64,000 bases of DNA, from the NCBI GenBank assembly GCA_024516035.1, contig CM044966.1:21150576-21214575 (forward strand), read 5' to 3'. Of this stretch, positions 1 to 8,948 are shown in pieces. The notes under the pieces were generated by a model. That model saw nothing but the letters and a program-made list of their open reading frames with translations. It was not told where the DNA came from and ran no database searches. Numbering within the stretch: the stretch's first letter is position 1; each line of letters begins with the position of its first letter. The translations under genes were made by a program, and so were the position numbers. The stretch comes from Bactericera cockerelli. Taxonomy: Eukaryota; Arthropoda; Insecta; Hemiptera; Triozidae.

Positions 1-122
1 ATTACTAGTGACATGATAATATGGTTAGGATTATTATTACTAGTGACATGATAATCAGGTTAGTATTATTATTACTATTGATATGATAAATAAATAAAAT
101 AAAAATCGACAATATTATATCC
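1..122. repeat. AT-rich short tandem repeat at unit 1 edge
   Basis: Imperfect tandem copies (about 34 bp) of a motif containing TAGTGACATGATAATCTGG and TATTATTATT. The same repeat lies just downstream of every BTB gene in the window, with different copy numbers. It would be the 3' flank of the minus-strand gene. I see no AATAAA on the minus strand here, so the polyadenylation site is not identified. Confidence 0.8.
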
Positions 123-1796
123 CTACTTGGTTTCGATTTCAATTGATTTGAAATGAACTTCCACTGTGTTGACAACAGCATCTGACTGATATAATCCATA
201 TACATGCCACCACAACGCCCTCTGGCCCCTGCTCCCGTGCACCCAGACCCCCCAGTAGTATTTGTACTCACAGACCTCCACACAGGGAGCAGCAGGAGTC
301 AGTGTTACTCTCCAGTATGATCCGTCTCGTGGTACTACCCAGGAGTCATAACCTCCACGTTGTGGGACAAACTTGAATTGACATTCAACAGTACACTCCC
401 AGTCACGCTGCGTGGTGGAGAGACATTTCAAGTACATGTGCAAGTTGTAGTTATCATCATCATCCCTCATGCATGCTTTCCATTTCATATCTCCTATAAG
501 ACACTCCTCTTCTGACTCATGCAATTCTAAGGAACAATGTGGAATTTTAATGGTGAACTTATTTGTAACATGTGTTAACAACTTCTTTCTAGGCTCGACT
601 ACAGTTGAATTATTCACAATTCCTTCATTTTGATTATTGATCTCTGCTCTATTTGGATTTCCGGTCTCTACTTCAACAGGATTTTTAACATTTCTTTCAT
701 TTTTATCCCTGGTTTCTGCTTTGAATTGATTTCTAGGCTCAATGCTTTTCGAGAAATTTTTGTCATCTTCCAAAAATAAACTGTGTTTTTTAAACAATTC
801 TGTTTTAAAAGCAGTCATATAATCAAAAACAGAAATATGTTTCACGCGAATATTTGAAAGCAGTTTTTTCAAAACATTATCTGAAAATGTCTTTGCCAGT
901 TCCACACAGCTGTCAAGTTGATCAGGAATGATGTTGTCCACATCCGGATTATTTTCATTGGAATCACCACTGGATGGTCCAGCACTTTGGTTCAACGCCA
1001 TTTTCTTAAATTTCGTAATCACTTTCTTGTCACATGACTTGGCATCAGTTGTGAAAACTTTTTCACTTCTGACAGCATGTGACTGAGAGTCACAACCATC
1101 AGCCGATTCCTCAGCAACATGTGCACTGCTGATCTTCTCGTCCAACATTTCCAGAGCTCGCCGGGGACATTGGTTCAGATTCTCACTGTGCCAAACCAAA
1201 GCACCCCTGAGGATATCAATTTCAGGAGCGTAAAACAGGTTGGACTTTATCAATTCACTCAAAACTTCGTATTGTAAATCCTTGAAACTCTCGTGCTTCA
1301 ACACTTGTTCTGAATTCGCGTAAGCATAAATAATTAACTTTTTGTACAGCTCGTTCAATAAGAATTTCTTGGCTGTATTGATGAGTACAAAAAACGAGTC
1401 GAGCTCAAAATTGTCAACTGTAGACAGGAATGACTTGATGGCAGTGAAGATATCAGAGAGCTCATAGGTCTCGCACAGTCGGAGAACCTCACAGATGATG
1501 GGTTTCTGCATTCTTGAAAAATTCAATTCCATGCCATGCATGTATTGAAGTATAATTTCAAAGCTCTCATCAAACATGAGACCTGGCATTGTTAGTATTT
1601 TGTCATCACAGTGTTCATGATGAGTCTCTACTTGTGAATACAGAATACTACTGCTCATGTAGATAAGATGACTGCTGACATAAAATTTCGAGTGTTTTAA
1701 GATAAACTCACAGTCACATATTTTTTTATTGTTCCAAACCTTTTCTGCCTTCATTGTCAGTTCACTTCTGAACAAGACATCTTGTACTTCTGCCAT
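123..1796 (-). CDS. BTB-BACK protein with variable MATH-like C-terminus, copy 1 (557 aa)
   Basis: Probable substrate adaptor for a cullin-3 ubiquitin ligase, inferred from the BTB plus BACK architecture. BTB fold about residues 15-125 (ICDCEFILK, HLIYMSSSILYS, ILQYMHGMEL). BACK-like helices about 132-220 (ELDSFFVLINTAKKFL, ALVWHSENL). A polar, low-complexity linker covers about 225-405. The C-terminal domain, about 408-557, resembles a MATH/TRAF sandwich (IGDMKWKACM, NLHMYLKCL, DWECTVECQF). The start is placed at MAEV because the ATG is one base after a pyrimidine-rich AG splice acceptor (GTTTCAG). An open frame extends 11 codons further but is intronic. Compared with the other three copies, replacements cluster at residues 24-49, 314-350, 364-400, 417-427, 444-450 and 509-545. 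The MATH assignment is by pattern only; BTB is firm. Confidence 0.85.
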   Translation of the reverse strand: MAEVQDVLFRSELTMKAEKVWNNKKICDCEFILKHSKFYVSSHLIYMSSSILYSQVETHHEHCDDKILTMPGLMFDESFEIILQYMHGMELNFSRMQKPIICEVLRLCETYELSDIFTAIKSFLSTVDNFELDSFFVLINTAKKFLLNELYKKLIIYAYANSEQVLKHESFKDLQYEVLSELIKSNLFYAPEIDILRGALVWHSENLNQCPRRALEMLDEKISSAHVAEESADGCDSQSHAVRSEKVFTTDAKSCDKKVITKFKKMALNQSAGPSSGDSNENNPDVDNIIPDQLDSCVELAKTFSDNVLKKLLSNIRVKHISVFDYMTAFKTELFKKHSLFLEDDKNFSKSIEPRNQFKAETRDKNERNVKNPVEVETGNPNRAEINNQNEGIVNNSTVVEPRKKLLTHVTNKFTIKIPHCSLELHESEEECLIGDMKWKACMRDDDDNYNLHMYLKCLSTTQRDWECTVECQFKFVPQRGGYDSWVVPRDGSYWRVTLTPAAPCVEVCEYKYYWGVWVHGSRGQRALWWHVYGLYQSDAVVNTVEVHFKSIEIETK

Positions 1797-1871
1797 TCTG
1801 AAACAAAAAAAGGAGAGGGTAATGAACATGGTATAATTGTGTAAACGTTTTTTTTTATTATTGACAAAATA

Positions 1872-1997
1872 CAGTAGAATCCCGCTGCTTCAAAATTCAA
1901 GGGACAGAAGTGGTATGTCGAGTTTCAAATAAGGGCCGTCTTTCGGATAAACGGGTTTTTCGACCTATCGCGACTTCGAGGTAGCGAGATTCTACTA
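1872..1997. mobile_element. pogo/Tigger-type MITE beside the splice acceptor, unit 1
   Basis: The ends are imperfect inverted repeats: CAGTAGAATCCCGCTGC on the left and GTAGCGAGATTCTACTA on the right, with a TA at the left junction. The interior CGGATAAACGG matches the style of pogo/Tigger termini. No coding capacity. It lies in the intron about 75 bp upstream of the BTB start codon and is present at the same place in all four units, so it inserted before the array was duplicated. Confidence 0.75.
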
Positions 1998-2034
1998 TGA
2001 ATAGGTAAAATAGTAAATAATTAAGTAAATATCA

Positions 2035-2745
2035 CAGGTAGGTACAAGTACAAGTAAATATCACAAGTAGGTACAAGTATAAATAAATATCATAGGTAGG
2101 TACCAGTACAAGTAAATATCACAGGTAGGTACCAGTACAAGTAAATATCACAGGTAAGTACAAGTATAAGTGCATATCACAGGTAGGTACAAGTACAAGT
2201 AAATATCCCAGGTAGGTAGGTACAAGTACAAGTAAATATCAGAGGTAGGTACAAATACAAGTAAATATCTCAGGTAGGTACAAATACAAGTAAATATCAC
2301 AGGTAGGTACCAGTACAAGTAAATATCACAGGTAAGTACAAGTATAAGTGCATATCACAGGTAGGTACAAGTACAAGTAAATATCAGAGGTAGGTACAAA
2401 TACAAGTAAATATCTCAGGTAGGTACAAATACAAGTAAATATCACAGCTGTAGGTACAAGTACAAGTAAATATCAGGTAGGTGTCCAAGTACAAGTAAAT
2501 ATCACAGGTAGGTACAAATGCAAGTAAATATTACAGGTAGGTACAAGTACAAGTAAATATCAAGGGTAGGTACAAGTACAAATAAATATATCACATGTAG
2601 GTACAGGTACAAGTAAATATCACAGATAGGTACAAGTACAGGTAAATATCACAGGTAGGTACAAGTAAAAGTAAATATCTCAGGTAGGTCCAAGTACAAT
2701 TAAATATCACAGGTAGGTTCAAGTACATTCTAAAGACATTCTGAT
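2035..2745. repeat. 29-bp minisatellite in intron, unit 1
   Basis: About 24 head-to-tail copies of a 29-bp unit containing CAGGTAGGTACAAGTACAAG followed by an AT-rich TAAATATCA. Variants (ACCAGT, ACAAAT, CAGCTG, short indels) are scattered and partly repeated in order, showing internal amplification. It lies in the inferred first intron of BTB copy 1. There are no unique spacers, so it is not a CRISPR array. Confidence 0.95.
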
Positions 2746-2874
2746 CAATTGCAAGCTTATTTCTGGTCAAACTCTTGGTTTTAATTTCAAAAGTTGAAAG
2801 ATAGTAATCTGAAATAAACTTTAAGTATTTTGGAAAAAACTTCAAGTATTTTGGAATAAACTTAAAGTATTTTA
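2746..2874. other. Intron spacer with repeated AAGTATTTTGGAAT motif
   Basis: Unit-constant sequence holding several copies of a short AAGTATTTTGG(A)AT motif, one of which became the target duplication of the adjacent S1 SINE. No gene seen. Confidence 0.6.
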
Positions 2875-3361
2875 GCCAGCCCCCATGACATGACGATTGA
2901 GACTACTGCCTGTAGTCCAGAGATCCCAAGTTTGATCCTTGATTGGGGCATACTTTTCCAAAGAAATTCTGTTCCTTTCAAAACATTTCCTCCTGATTTC
3001 CTCCGTCATAACTTACAACGCACATTCCTCTACTTTACCCTTAGTAATAATACTACCCCATTTAAAGAAAAGTGTAAAGAGGCTTTATCTTTTCCCCTGT
3101 AATATTTTTAAATTTTAAAATCCTGTTACCTGTTTACACGTGGGGCTGGTATTTCCGGCCCTACCCAGGCTGGGTGAGGTTATTGTGGGTAGCTGGTATG
3201 ATTCCCAACAAATAGAAGGTAAAACCCCCTTCCTCAATATCTACCTCATCAGGAGCTTACAACCAAAAATAATCCACTAGTCACAATACATCTAATTAGG
3301 TATAAGTGTTAATTGTAAGGGTTTCACTGAAAACCCTGCAACCAGGTCAGATAATAATAAA
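2875..3361 (+). mobile_element. S1 tRNA-derived SINE with ~150-bp insertion, unit 1
   Basis: It starts GCCAGCCCCCATGACATGAC, with A-box-like GACATGACGATTGAGA and B-box-like AGTTTGATCCTT, and ends CAGGTCAGATAATAATAAAA. The flanking AAGTATTTT repeats look like the target duplication. Compared with the 335-bp copy in unit 3 it has an extra segment of about 152 bp (about 2985-3136). That segment carries a short reading frame ending FKEKCKEALSFPL, like the extreme C-terminus of a LINE ORF2. Unit 4 shares this insert; unit 3 lacks it. Confidence 0.8.
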
Positions 3362-3630
3362 AGTATTTTGGAATAACCTTTAAGTATTTTGGAATAAATT
3401 TCAACTTGTCAGTCCCATTTTAAGGCCCCATGCCTTGAAAATGCTAAGGACATTGTTCAGGCATAGTCCATCACTGTTTGGCTTTGGTGTTATTACTTAG
3501 TGCCTAGTTAGTCTTACCTAGAAGTAAAAAGTTTTTTTTTTCATTCGAAGTATGAAAATAAATTAAATAAATCTTGGTTGCTATATCTAAATTCATTGCA
3601 ATAACCAGAGTATTCAATAGATAAATATTA
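3362..3630. other. Unit-constant non-coding spacer
   Basis: Conserved in all units between S1 and S2. I see no gene or clear mobile element in it. Confidence 0.6.
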
Positions 3631-3998
3631 CAGCAATGGTAGTCAAGTGATTAATGCACTAGTCTGGTAATTCCGTTCTGTTGGTTCATATCCCAACCAG
3701 TGCATAATTTTTTCTTTATTAATTTGAGTTTGTGACAAAATAATAATATGACTAAGACCTCCCTAACTCAGTGATTAAGAATCCCGGACGAAGCGGAAAT
3801 TTTTGACCAAAAGTTTCCTTTTCTGGTATGGCATGGATGTAAAGGTAAAGTGGCCTGAAGGAATGCAAAAGCAGTTACAGGGCACACTTACTTTAAAAAA
3901 AAAAAATAAAAAAAGAGGTTAGGTGGTAGAAAATGCTGTGAGCATTAACCTCGCTTGGTGGTTACCTTCCACTAAATAGTGTTATTATTCTTATCATA
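3631..3998 (+). mobile_element. S2 tRNA-derived SINE, unit 1 (first copy)
   Basis: tRNA-like head TAGTCAAGTGATTAATGCAC with B-box-like GGTTCATATCC, and tail region ACCTTCCACTAAATAGTGTT. It contains an internal segment of about 160 bp (ACCTCCCTAACTCAGTG... to an A-rich run near 3895-3917) that unit 4 shares but unit 3 mostly lacks, which suggests a second insertion. Confidence 0.7.
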
Positions 3999-4088
3999 GA
4001 AAAATCCAATGGAGCTGAATATCAGTTTGTTATAACTGGAAGGCCTTTATATTCGGAGTTGTTATAAGTATAAGTAGTGCTTTCAATT

Positions 4089-4199
4089 TTCAATTTCAAT
4101 TTTATTGTACTAAAAGATACATAATACTGTTATGTGTACAAAACTTACATGCTACAAATTAAATTAAATCTAAGTTTATATAACTTAGTTAGACTGTCA
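4089..4199. other. ~110-bp unit-1-specific insertion
   Basis: Unit 4 reads GTGCTTTATTTAGACTGTC across this site. Unit 1 carries extra AT-rich sequence (TTTCAATTTCAATTTTATTG...) between these flanks. It could be a LINE or SINE 3' tail in reverse. No coding content. Confidence 0.45.
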
Positions 4200-4210
4200 G
4201 CGCAAGACAG

Positions 4211-5262
4211 TGTAGTATTGTGACCAGTCACAGAAAAAGCTTATTCTGGTTTTCAAAGTTTGTGTTGAAATAAATGTTGTTACGTTCTACAATTCCCTCA
4301 TGTTTTTAGTGTATTAATTAGATAGAACATTTGGCGACGAGATAAATGGCAAACAAAAAGTTACTGGGTCACATTGAACAGTTCAATGAAGAGGAAACCG
4401 ACTGGACTTCGTATGTGGAGCGGCTGGAGCTTTTCCTGGAGTGCAATGGAGTCACTGAGGAAGACGAGAAGAAAGTAAAGATTGCACTGACCTTGATGGG
4501 CGGTAAAGTATTCGCCGTGGCTAAGGATTTGTGTTTTCCAGGAAAACCACAAGAGGAAAAGTGGGACGATCTCAAGGTAAAACTTCAAAATTATTTTTTT
4601 GAACAACGTACACAGCAAGTAGGTGAATCCGTACAAGAGTACGCGAGAACAATTAAGGCGATTGCTGCTGATTGTAAATTTGGAAATGATTTGAAAGAAA
4701 GACTTAGAGACAGGTTGATGAGTGGACTTCAGAATAAAGATGTGAAAAGAAATTGTAGAACGTAACAACATTTATTTCAACACAAACTTTGAAAACCAGA
4801 ATAAGCTTTTTCTGTGACTGGTCACAATACTACATTCTCCCAGTGCATAAAAAAGCGTTCGCTTCACCACAAGTTGACATCCTTGGTATCACTCTGGTGG
4901 TCTACGGTTTAGACATCTAGGATACCAAGCTGTGAGTCAAGTGATGAACATGAGGAGCAAGTCGAGTCAAGTCAAATTGAAAGCTGTGAGTCCGAGTCCA
5001 ATGATGAACATGAGGAACAAGTGGAGTCAAATCAAGTTAAAGAACCTCGGCGGTATCCTAGACGTCTAAACGGTAGACCACCAGAGCGATACCAGTGATG
5101 TCAACTTGTGGTGAAGCAAACGCTTTTTTATGCACTGGGAGAATGTAGTATTGTGACCAGTCACAGAAAAAGCTTATTCTGGTTTTCAAAGTTTGTGTTG
5201 AAATAAATGTTGTTACGTTCTACAATTCCCTCATGTTTTTAGTGTATTATTTAGATAGAACA
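4211..5262 (+). mobile_element. Internally deleted Ty3/Gypsy-type LTR retrotransposon with inverted segment
   Basis: Two direct 119-bp LTRs (4211-4329 and 5144-5262) start TGTAGTATTG and end TAGAACA. The 5-bp target duplication GACAG lies at 4206-4210 and 5263-5267, and unit 4 shows the empty site. After the 5' LTR comes TTTGGCGACGAGAT, a usual Ty3/Gypsy junction, then the start of gag. Most of gag-pol is missing. Before the 3' LTR a short frame (about 4946-5098) ends RRYPRRLNGRPPERYQ-stop, like the basic C-terminus of pol. From about 4752 to 4930 the sequence is an inverted copy of the 3' end (LTR plus adjacent pol end), so the element has a long hairpin. No env-like frame. Confidence 0.9.
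4346..4765 (+). pseudogene. Truncated gag of the LTR retrotransposon (139 aa frame)
   Basis: The frame begins MANKKLLGHIEQFNEEETDW and matches the N-terminal capsid-like part of Ty3/Gypsy Gag (WTSYVERLELFLECNGV, KKVKIALTLMGGKVF, GESVQEYARTIKAIAADCKF, LRDRLMSGLQN). It is cut at about residue 136, where the sequence switches into the inverted LTR copy, so the nucleocapsid zinc knuckle and all of pol are absent. The start follows the primer-binding region by a few bases, as usual. Not expected to yield a functional protein. Confidence 0.85.
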
Positions 5263-5569
5263 GACAGGTAGTCCCACTATGCCAACAGTTTATGTTATAG
5301 GCCAAGTTCACTGAATTTCACTCTATGGATTTCATCTCAGGGACAGGGGTCAAGCACAGGAGTATGCTATGAATCATCCCCAATGAAAGTCAGACCTGTG
5401 TGCAATATTTCAGGTCTCGAGCACTTACCGGTTAGGTGCCAACTTATTACACACATAAACATGTGTACCATTATTTATCCAGGGGGAAACATTTTTCTCT
5501 ATTTAGGGTACTCTGACCAGTGGGAAATCATTGGAGGAGATTTTTATAATGTCTACTGATATGTGTTAA

Positions 5570-5865
5570 CTCTTTGCGGCACAACTCAGATTTTTTTGAA
5601 TAACCTTTCCGGCACGGTGGTCCCCAGAAAGACCACTTGGAAAATGTACCTTACTGCACGGTGGTCCATATGAGAACTGTCTTTAGTATCGTCTCAGCAC
5701 GCTTCACTCAGCCAGGGACCACTCAAGCTTCTTCCTATTGGATAAAAGTTTTCGGCTGTAGTCGGACATTGTCGTAGCTTTCACAGGGCACAACAAGTCA
5801 GGAGGGCCCGTGCAGTAAGGGTCCATTTTATGTGGTCCTCCTTAGGACCACCGTGCCGCAAAGAG
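5570..5865. mobile_element. piggyBac-type MITE, unit 1 only
   Basis: 296 bp with perfect 13-bp terminal inverted repeats CTCTTTGCGGCAC / GTGCCGCAAAGAG, flanked on both sides by TTAA (5566-5569 and 5866-5869), the signature target of piggyBac transposases. Units 2-4 show the uninterrupted GTTAAA site. It also contains repeated CACGGTGGTCC motifs near the ends (subterminal repeats). No coding capacity. Confidence 0.93.
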
Positions 5866-5869
5866 TTAA

Positions 5870-6895
5870 AGCTGTTATTATATATTTATAATTATTTTTC
5901 TCTAGCTTTTAATCTTTGATCATTAACAGGAGTGGCCTCAGTGGGGTCAACAATAGAATCTTAAATGGAACTACTCTGTTTGTGATATATTTCTAAAAGG
6001 TAAGATAAAGTTAAGTTTTCATATTTGTGTTAATTGATCTAACTACTGAGTTTGGTGATATTTTTCAACAGTAGTTAACATCCAAAGTATTTTAAGACAT
6101 GTTAGAGTTTTTTAAAAAACAAAACAGGATCAGAGATATTCCAAAATGTTTCCCTCTCTAATGGCACACAGGTCTCAGCATTTTTCAAAAAAAAAAAAAC
6201 TAAAAAAAATATCGTCTGTTCTCTGATATTTCAAGTGGCTCTGTATTTTAGGCAGACCCTGTATGTTGTTATTGATGTTATAAACAGCTTTGCTACAGCT
6301 GGGGTAAGTGATGGTCTCCAGCCAACCTTAGTGGCTCATTCTGAACCACAAAGTTCTGCGTGTGATTAAAAATTGCCAGAATTTGGCGTGTTTTATGTAA
6401 TAGAATTAGTAAATCGAAGCAACTCCTTAGACTTTATAAGCTGACCAACAGGTACTTTCAACCAAGATTTTCTGTCATCAAGGCTGAACACAGCTCCATT
6501 ATGCCACAGAGCTAATATACAGCCACAGAGCCCAGCTTAGATATGACCACTACAGTTGTTTGTCAATGTGAAAGTTAAGACATAGTGTCCACTAAGATTT
6601 ACAATACCTGTTTCATTTTTTGACCTGAAACCTCCAAATTGTTCCATAGTTAATACACATCTACAAAGCCGAACTAAGTTATGACCTCTACAGTAGTAGT
6701 CAATGTGAAAGATTAGGGATAGTTTCCACAAAGATTAACTAATTCTGTTTCATAATTTGCCCCTTAATAGGTATGCTACTATACTTGACAATGTTGTCTA
6801 CAACAGAATAAAGTAACTATACAGACATTCATCTTAATCACCATTTCCATTCAAATTAAAAAAACCCTACACTCAAGCAGTGAACTGAACAGATT
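5870..6895. other. Conserved intron sequence without gene, unit 1
   Basis: Present in all units with scattered small indels. No open frame of note on either strand and no recognisable transposon ends. It contains poly-A/T runs (around 6186-6210). By the gene model it is intron between the candidate leader exon and the BTB coding exon. Confidence 0.6.
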
Positions 6896-6903
6896 CACTT
6901 ACC

Positions 6904-7053
6904 GGACTTAACCTGTAGTTGTGGAGAGAACTTGTGTCTTGAAATATGCTGGATAACAGTCTGAAGATTTTGAAGTTTATTTGTATTAGTTTGGAGCCGC
7001 TTGAAGAAAATTATGCCACACCAACTCTCAGATGAATGATGATGAGAGAATTG
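6904..7053 (-). other. Candidate non-coding leader exon of BTB copy 1
   Basis: On the minus strand the segment ends ACAACTACAG followed by GTTAAGTCCGGTAAGTG, giving two possible donors (GTTAAG and GTAAGT). Units 2-4 have a single GGTAAGTG donor after ACCACAGG. I see no ATG in the leader. Joined to the acceptor at 1797, it would give a leader of about 150 nt. The start is estimated from a TATA-like element plus an Inr-like TCAATT at 7049-7054. Inference only; no transcript evidence. Confidence 0.5.
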
Positions 7054-7077
7054 AGAGTAGGGATGAGTTTACTTCTT

Positions 7078-7085
7078 CTTTAAAC
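7078..7085 (-). promoter_or_regulatory. Degenerate TATA-like element, unit 1
   Basis: The minus strand reads GTTTAAAG where units 2-4 read GTATAAAG. It lies about 28 bp upstream of a conserved TCAATT. If this is the promoter, copy 1 has lost the canonical TATAAA. Confidence 0.4.
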
Positions 7086-7540
7086 TTTTTTAAAACTTAG
7101 GACATCTTAATCTTGATGAGTTATTGAGTTGTAAGTTGGGATGACGTCCCTGGAGCTACCAACGTAGCTATTGAGTAGGTTTTCCAATTTCCTTTCAAAC
7201 TCACAACCCTACACCCTGTGCAGCTTATTGTGGCAGGGAGAGATAATCCAAGCTGTCAAACACTAATGAAACAACCTGATTAACTGAAAGTTTATCAAAA
7301 TGGTGAAACCTCAGGCTATATTTAATTACAAATTACAATTGCTTATGAAACAGATTCAGGTAGAACAACAAGAGCAAAGAATTTAAATTTAAAAAAAAAA
7401 GTTTTCACGAGGTTGCATACAGCATTACAGCACGAGTTGTCAATGTTATGATACGCCTTCAAAAAAAAACTTCATGCTATACCAGCTATACGCTGTACAA
7501 TTTATTATCTTGGTATCGCCTTCAAAAAAATGTCACAACA
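7086..7540. other. Conserved upstream region of BTB copy 1
   Basis: Non-coding, conserved in all four units up to about 7320 (CCTGTGCAGCTTATTGTGGC and neighbours), then A-rich and more divergent. Possible upstream regulatory region. No specific binding site can be supported. Confidence 0.4.
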
Positions 7541-7544
7541 CGAC

Positions 7545-8030
7545 TTATCATATAACTCGAAAATACGTCCAAATCCTCCACTGGTAACTCAACAGTTGGC
7601 TAAAAATCAATGAAAATTTATAATCAGCATCTCAAAATCATTGGATTTCATATGTCACAACCCCTATCTAGTATGCATGGTATTTAAAAAAGCTAGTCCC
7701 CTTTACGAAATACCAATAAATTCGGGCCGGGTACCAAAAATTCAAGTTATCAAACAAATGATTAGAGTATACCTACCCCTATAATTTTTTTAGAACTAGA
7801 AAAACATACTCTATAAACATATTTATGACCTCTGTACAGAATTTCAAGTCTCTAGCTAGTGATATTCTTGAGATAATTTGTTCACAGACAGACAGACAGA
7901 CCCACGGACCAATGGCTGAAACTTTGTATTTAGGGTCTGGGGATCCTAAAACGTGTTTTGGCACTGAAAACTGACGATCGAAAATTTTGGGTGATTCCAT
8001 TACTTTCCTTATTATAGGATAAGGAAAATA
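7545..8030. mobile_element. Family X element with (CAGA)n, unit 1
   Basis: Interspersed repeat also found in units 2, 3 and 4 and, inverted, inside another transposon at 42041-42700. The right end reads ATAAGGAAA and the left end is a decayed form of ACTTTCCTTAT, giving 11-bp terminal inverted repeats in the better copies. It contains a short CAGACAGACAGA microsatellite near 7887 and no coding region. The superfamily is not identified. Confidence 0.6.
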
Positions 8031-8132
8031 AAAAAACAAAGGACCAAAGTACAACATATTTTTATGTTTCAACACGATTTTCATACAAAAGTATTGCGTG
8101 TAGAATGAAACATTATTTTCGCAGGCATTTCA

Positions 8133-8493
8133 TGAAATGTAGTCCTTGAGCCCCGGTGTCAGGATCTCAACGCCCAGGTGAACTGCAGATTCCTCGCCGT
8201 TGCGAAGCATGTCCAGCACGTACAGCTCGCTTGCGACCATGTGGAGCGGGGGCTCTCCCGCCAAGACCTGGGTCTCCACGTGGCTTGTGCTGGCAGCGGC
8301 TGCGCAGATGGCGATGGTGCAGAACCTTTGGCAGGCTCTGAGGCGCCGGGCGATGATCCTTCTCCTGGTGTAGAGTTGGTGGCCCCATAGCGCCACACCG
8401 TATGTTGCCCTCGGGATGACGGCGGCCCAGTAGGTGATTCGGAGTCCCTCGGCTCTTGTGCCCCGAGTCTTGCTGAAAACTCTTCGGAGCATG
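8133..8493 (-). pseudogene. R1-like LINE reverse transcriptase, 3' fragment, unit 1
   Basis: About 120 codons of the region after the catalytic core of a non-LTR retrotransposon ORF2: RITYWAAVIPRATYGVALWG, RRLRACQRFCTIAICAAAAS, ETQVLAGEPPLHMVASELYV. This resembles R1/I-group elements. It is unusually GC-rich against its surroundings. The part upstream (in gene sense) is replaced at about 8494 by another LINE tail. Antisense open frames over this stretch are base-composition shadows. Confidence 0.8.
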
Positions 8494-8494
8494 G

Positions 8495-8665
8495 AGGTTA
8501 AAACCCCCGTCCTATTCCAGGATGTTAAATCAAATAGATTCGTTGGCATTAGGAAGGGCATCCAGCCGTAAACAAATGTGCCAAAACCAACCAACCTTTG
8601 AGGTTGAACAACGTCGACCCTGCTCAAGCGGGATAGGACAGAGTAAAAGAAGAAGACAATATATT
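8495..8665 (+). mobile_element. 3' end of an RTE-like LINE or derived SINE
   Basis: It contains TTAGGAAGGGCATCCAGCCG, GTGCCAAAACCAA and an ending ACAGAGTAAAAGAAGAAG. This layout (GGAAGGGCATCC ... GAAGAAG) is common at the 3' ends of RTE-clade LINEs and their SINEs. Strongly 5'-truncated. Found only in unit 1, where it replaces most of the R1-like relic and its hAT MITE. Confidence 0.55.
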
Positions 8666-8948
8666 GTCTATAAATGTCCTATAATTCTACGATACCCACT
8701 CAAAATTTTGACACAATAACACAAAGTAAAAACAAAGGTATTATTATAGTAACTTTTTGTTCTATTCCTTGGTTTCTTATATATCACCACGTTCCACTGT
8801 ATCCATTTTTTTTAAACAAAATACTTGAGATTTATATTTATTTGTATATACTTGAAATATAAGAGATACAAGTTATCTCATATTTGTGTTAATCACAATC
8901 GTGATGTCACAACTAAACAAACTTGCTTAACGAAATATTAGCTGAACT

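Noticed and set aside
1797..1829. Upstream in-frame ATGs extending the BTB proteins to 568-590 aa
   Set aside because: The extension runs through the polypyrimidine tract, AG acceptor and pogo MITE, and differs between units, so MAEV is the supported start.
2035..2745. CRISPR-like regular repeats
   Set aside because: Repeats are contiguous 29-bp units without unique spacers, in animal DNA; an ordinary minisatellite.
2591..2845. Open frames over the minisatellite (also 55883-56200)
   Set aside because: Low-complexity translation of repeats and SINE tail, no family similarity, not conserved between units.
4211..5262. Endogenous retrovirus
   Set aside because: Only gag and a pol end are present, there is no env-like frame, and the LTRs are very short; fits a deleted Ty3/Gypsy retrotransposon.
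8156..8390. GC-rich open frames antisense to the R1-like LINE (also near 28318 and 60022)
   Set aside because: They are composition shadows of the reverse transcriptase frame, which alone shows family similarity.
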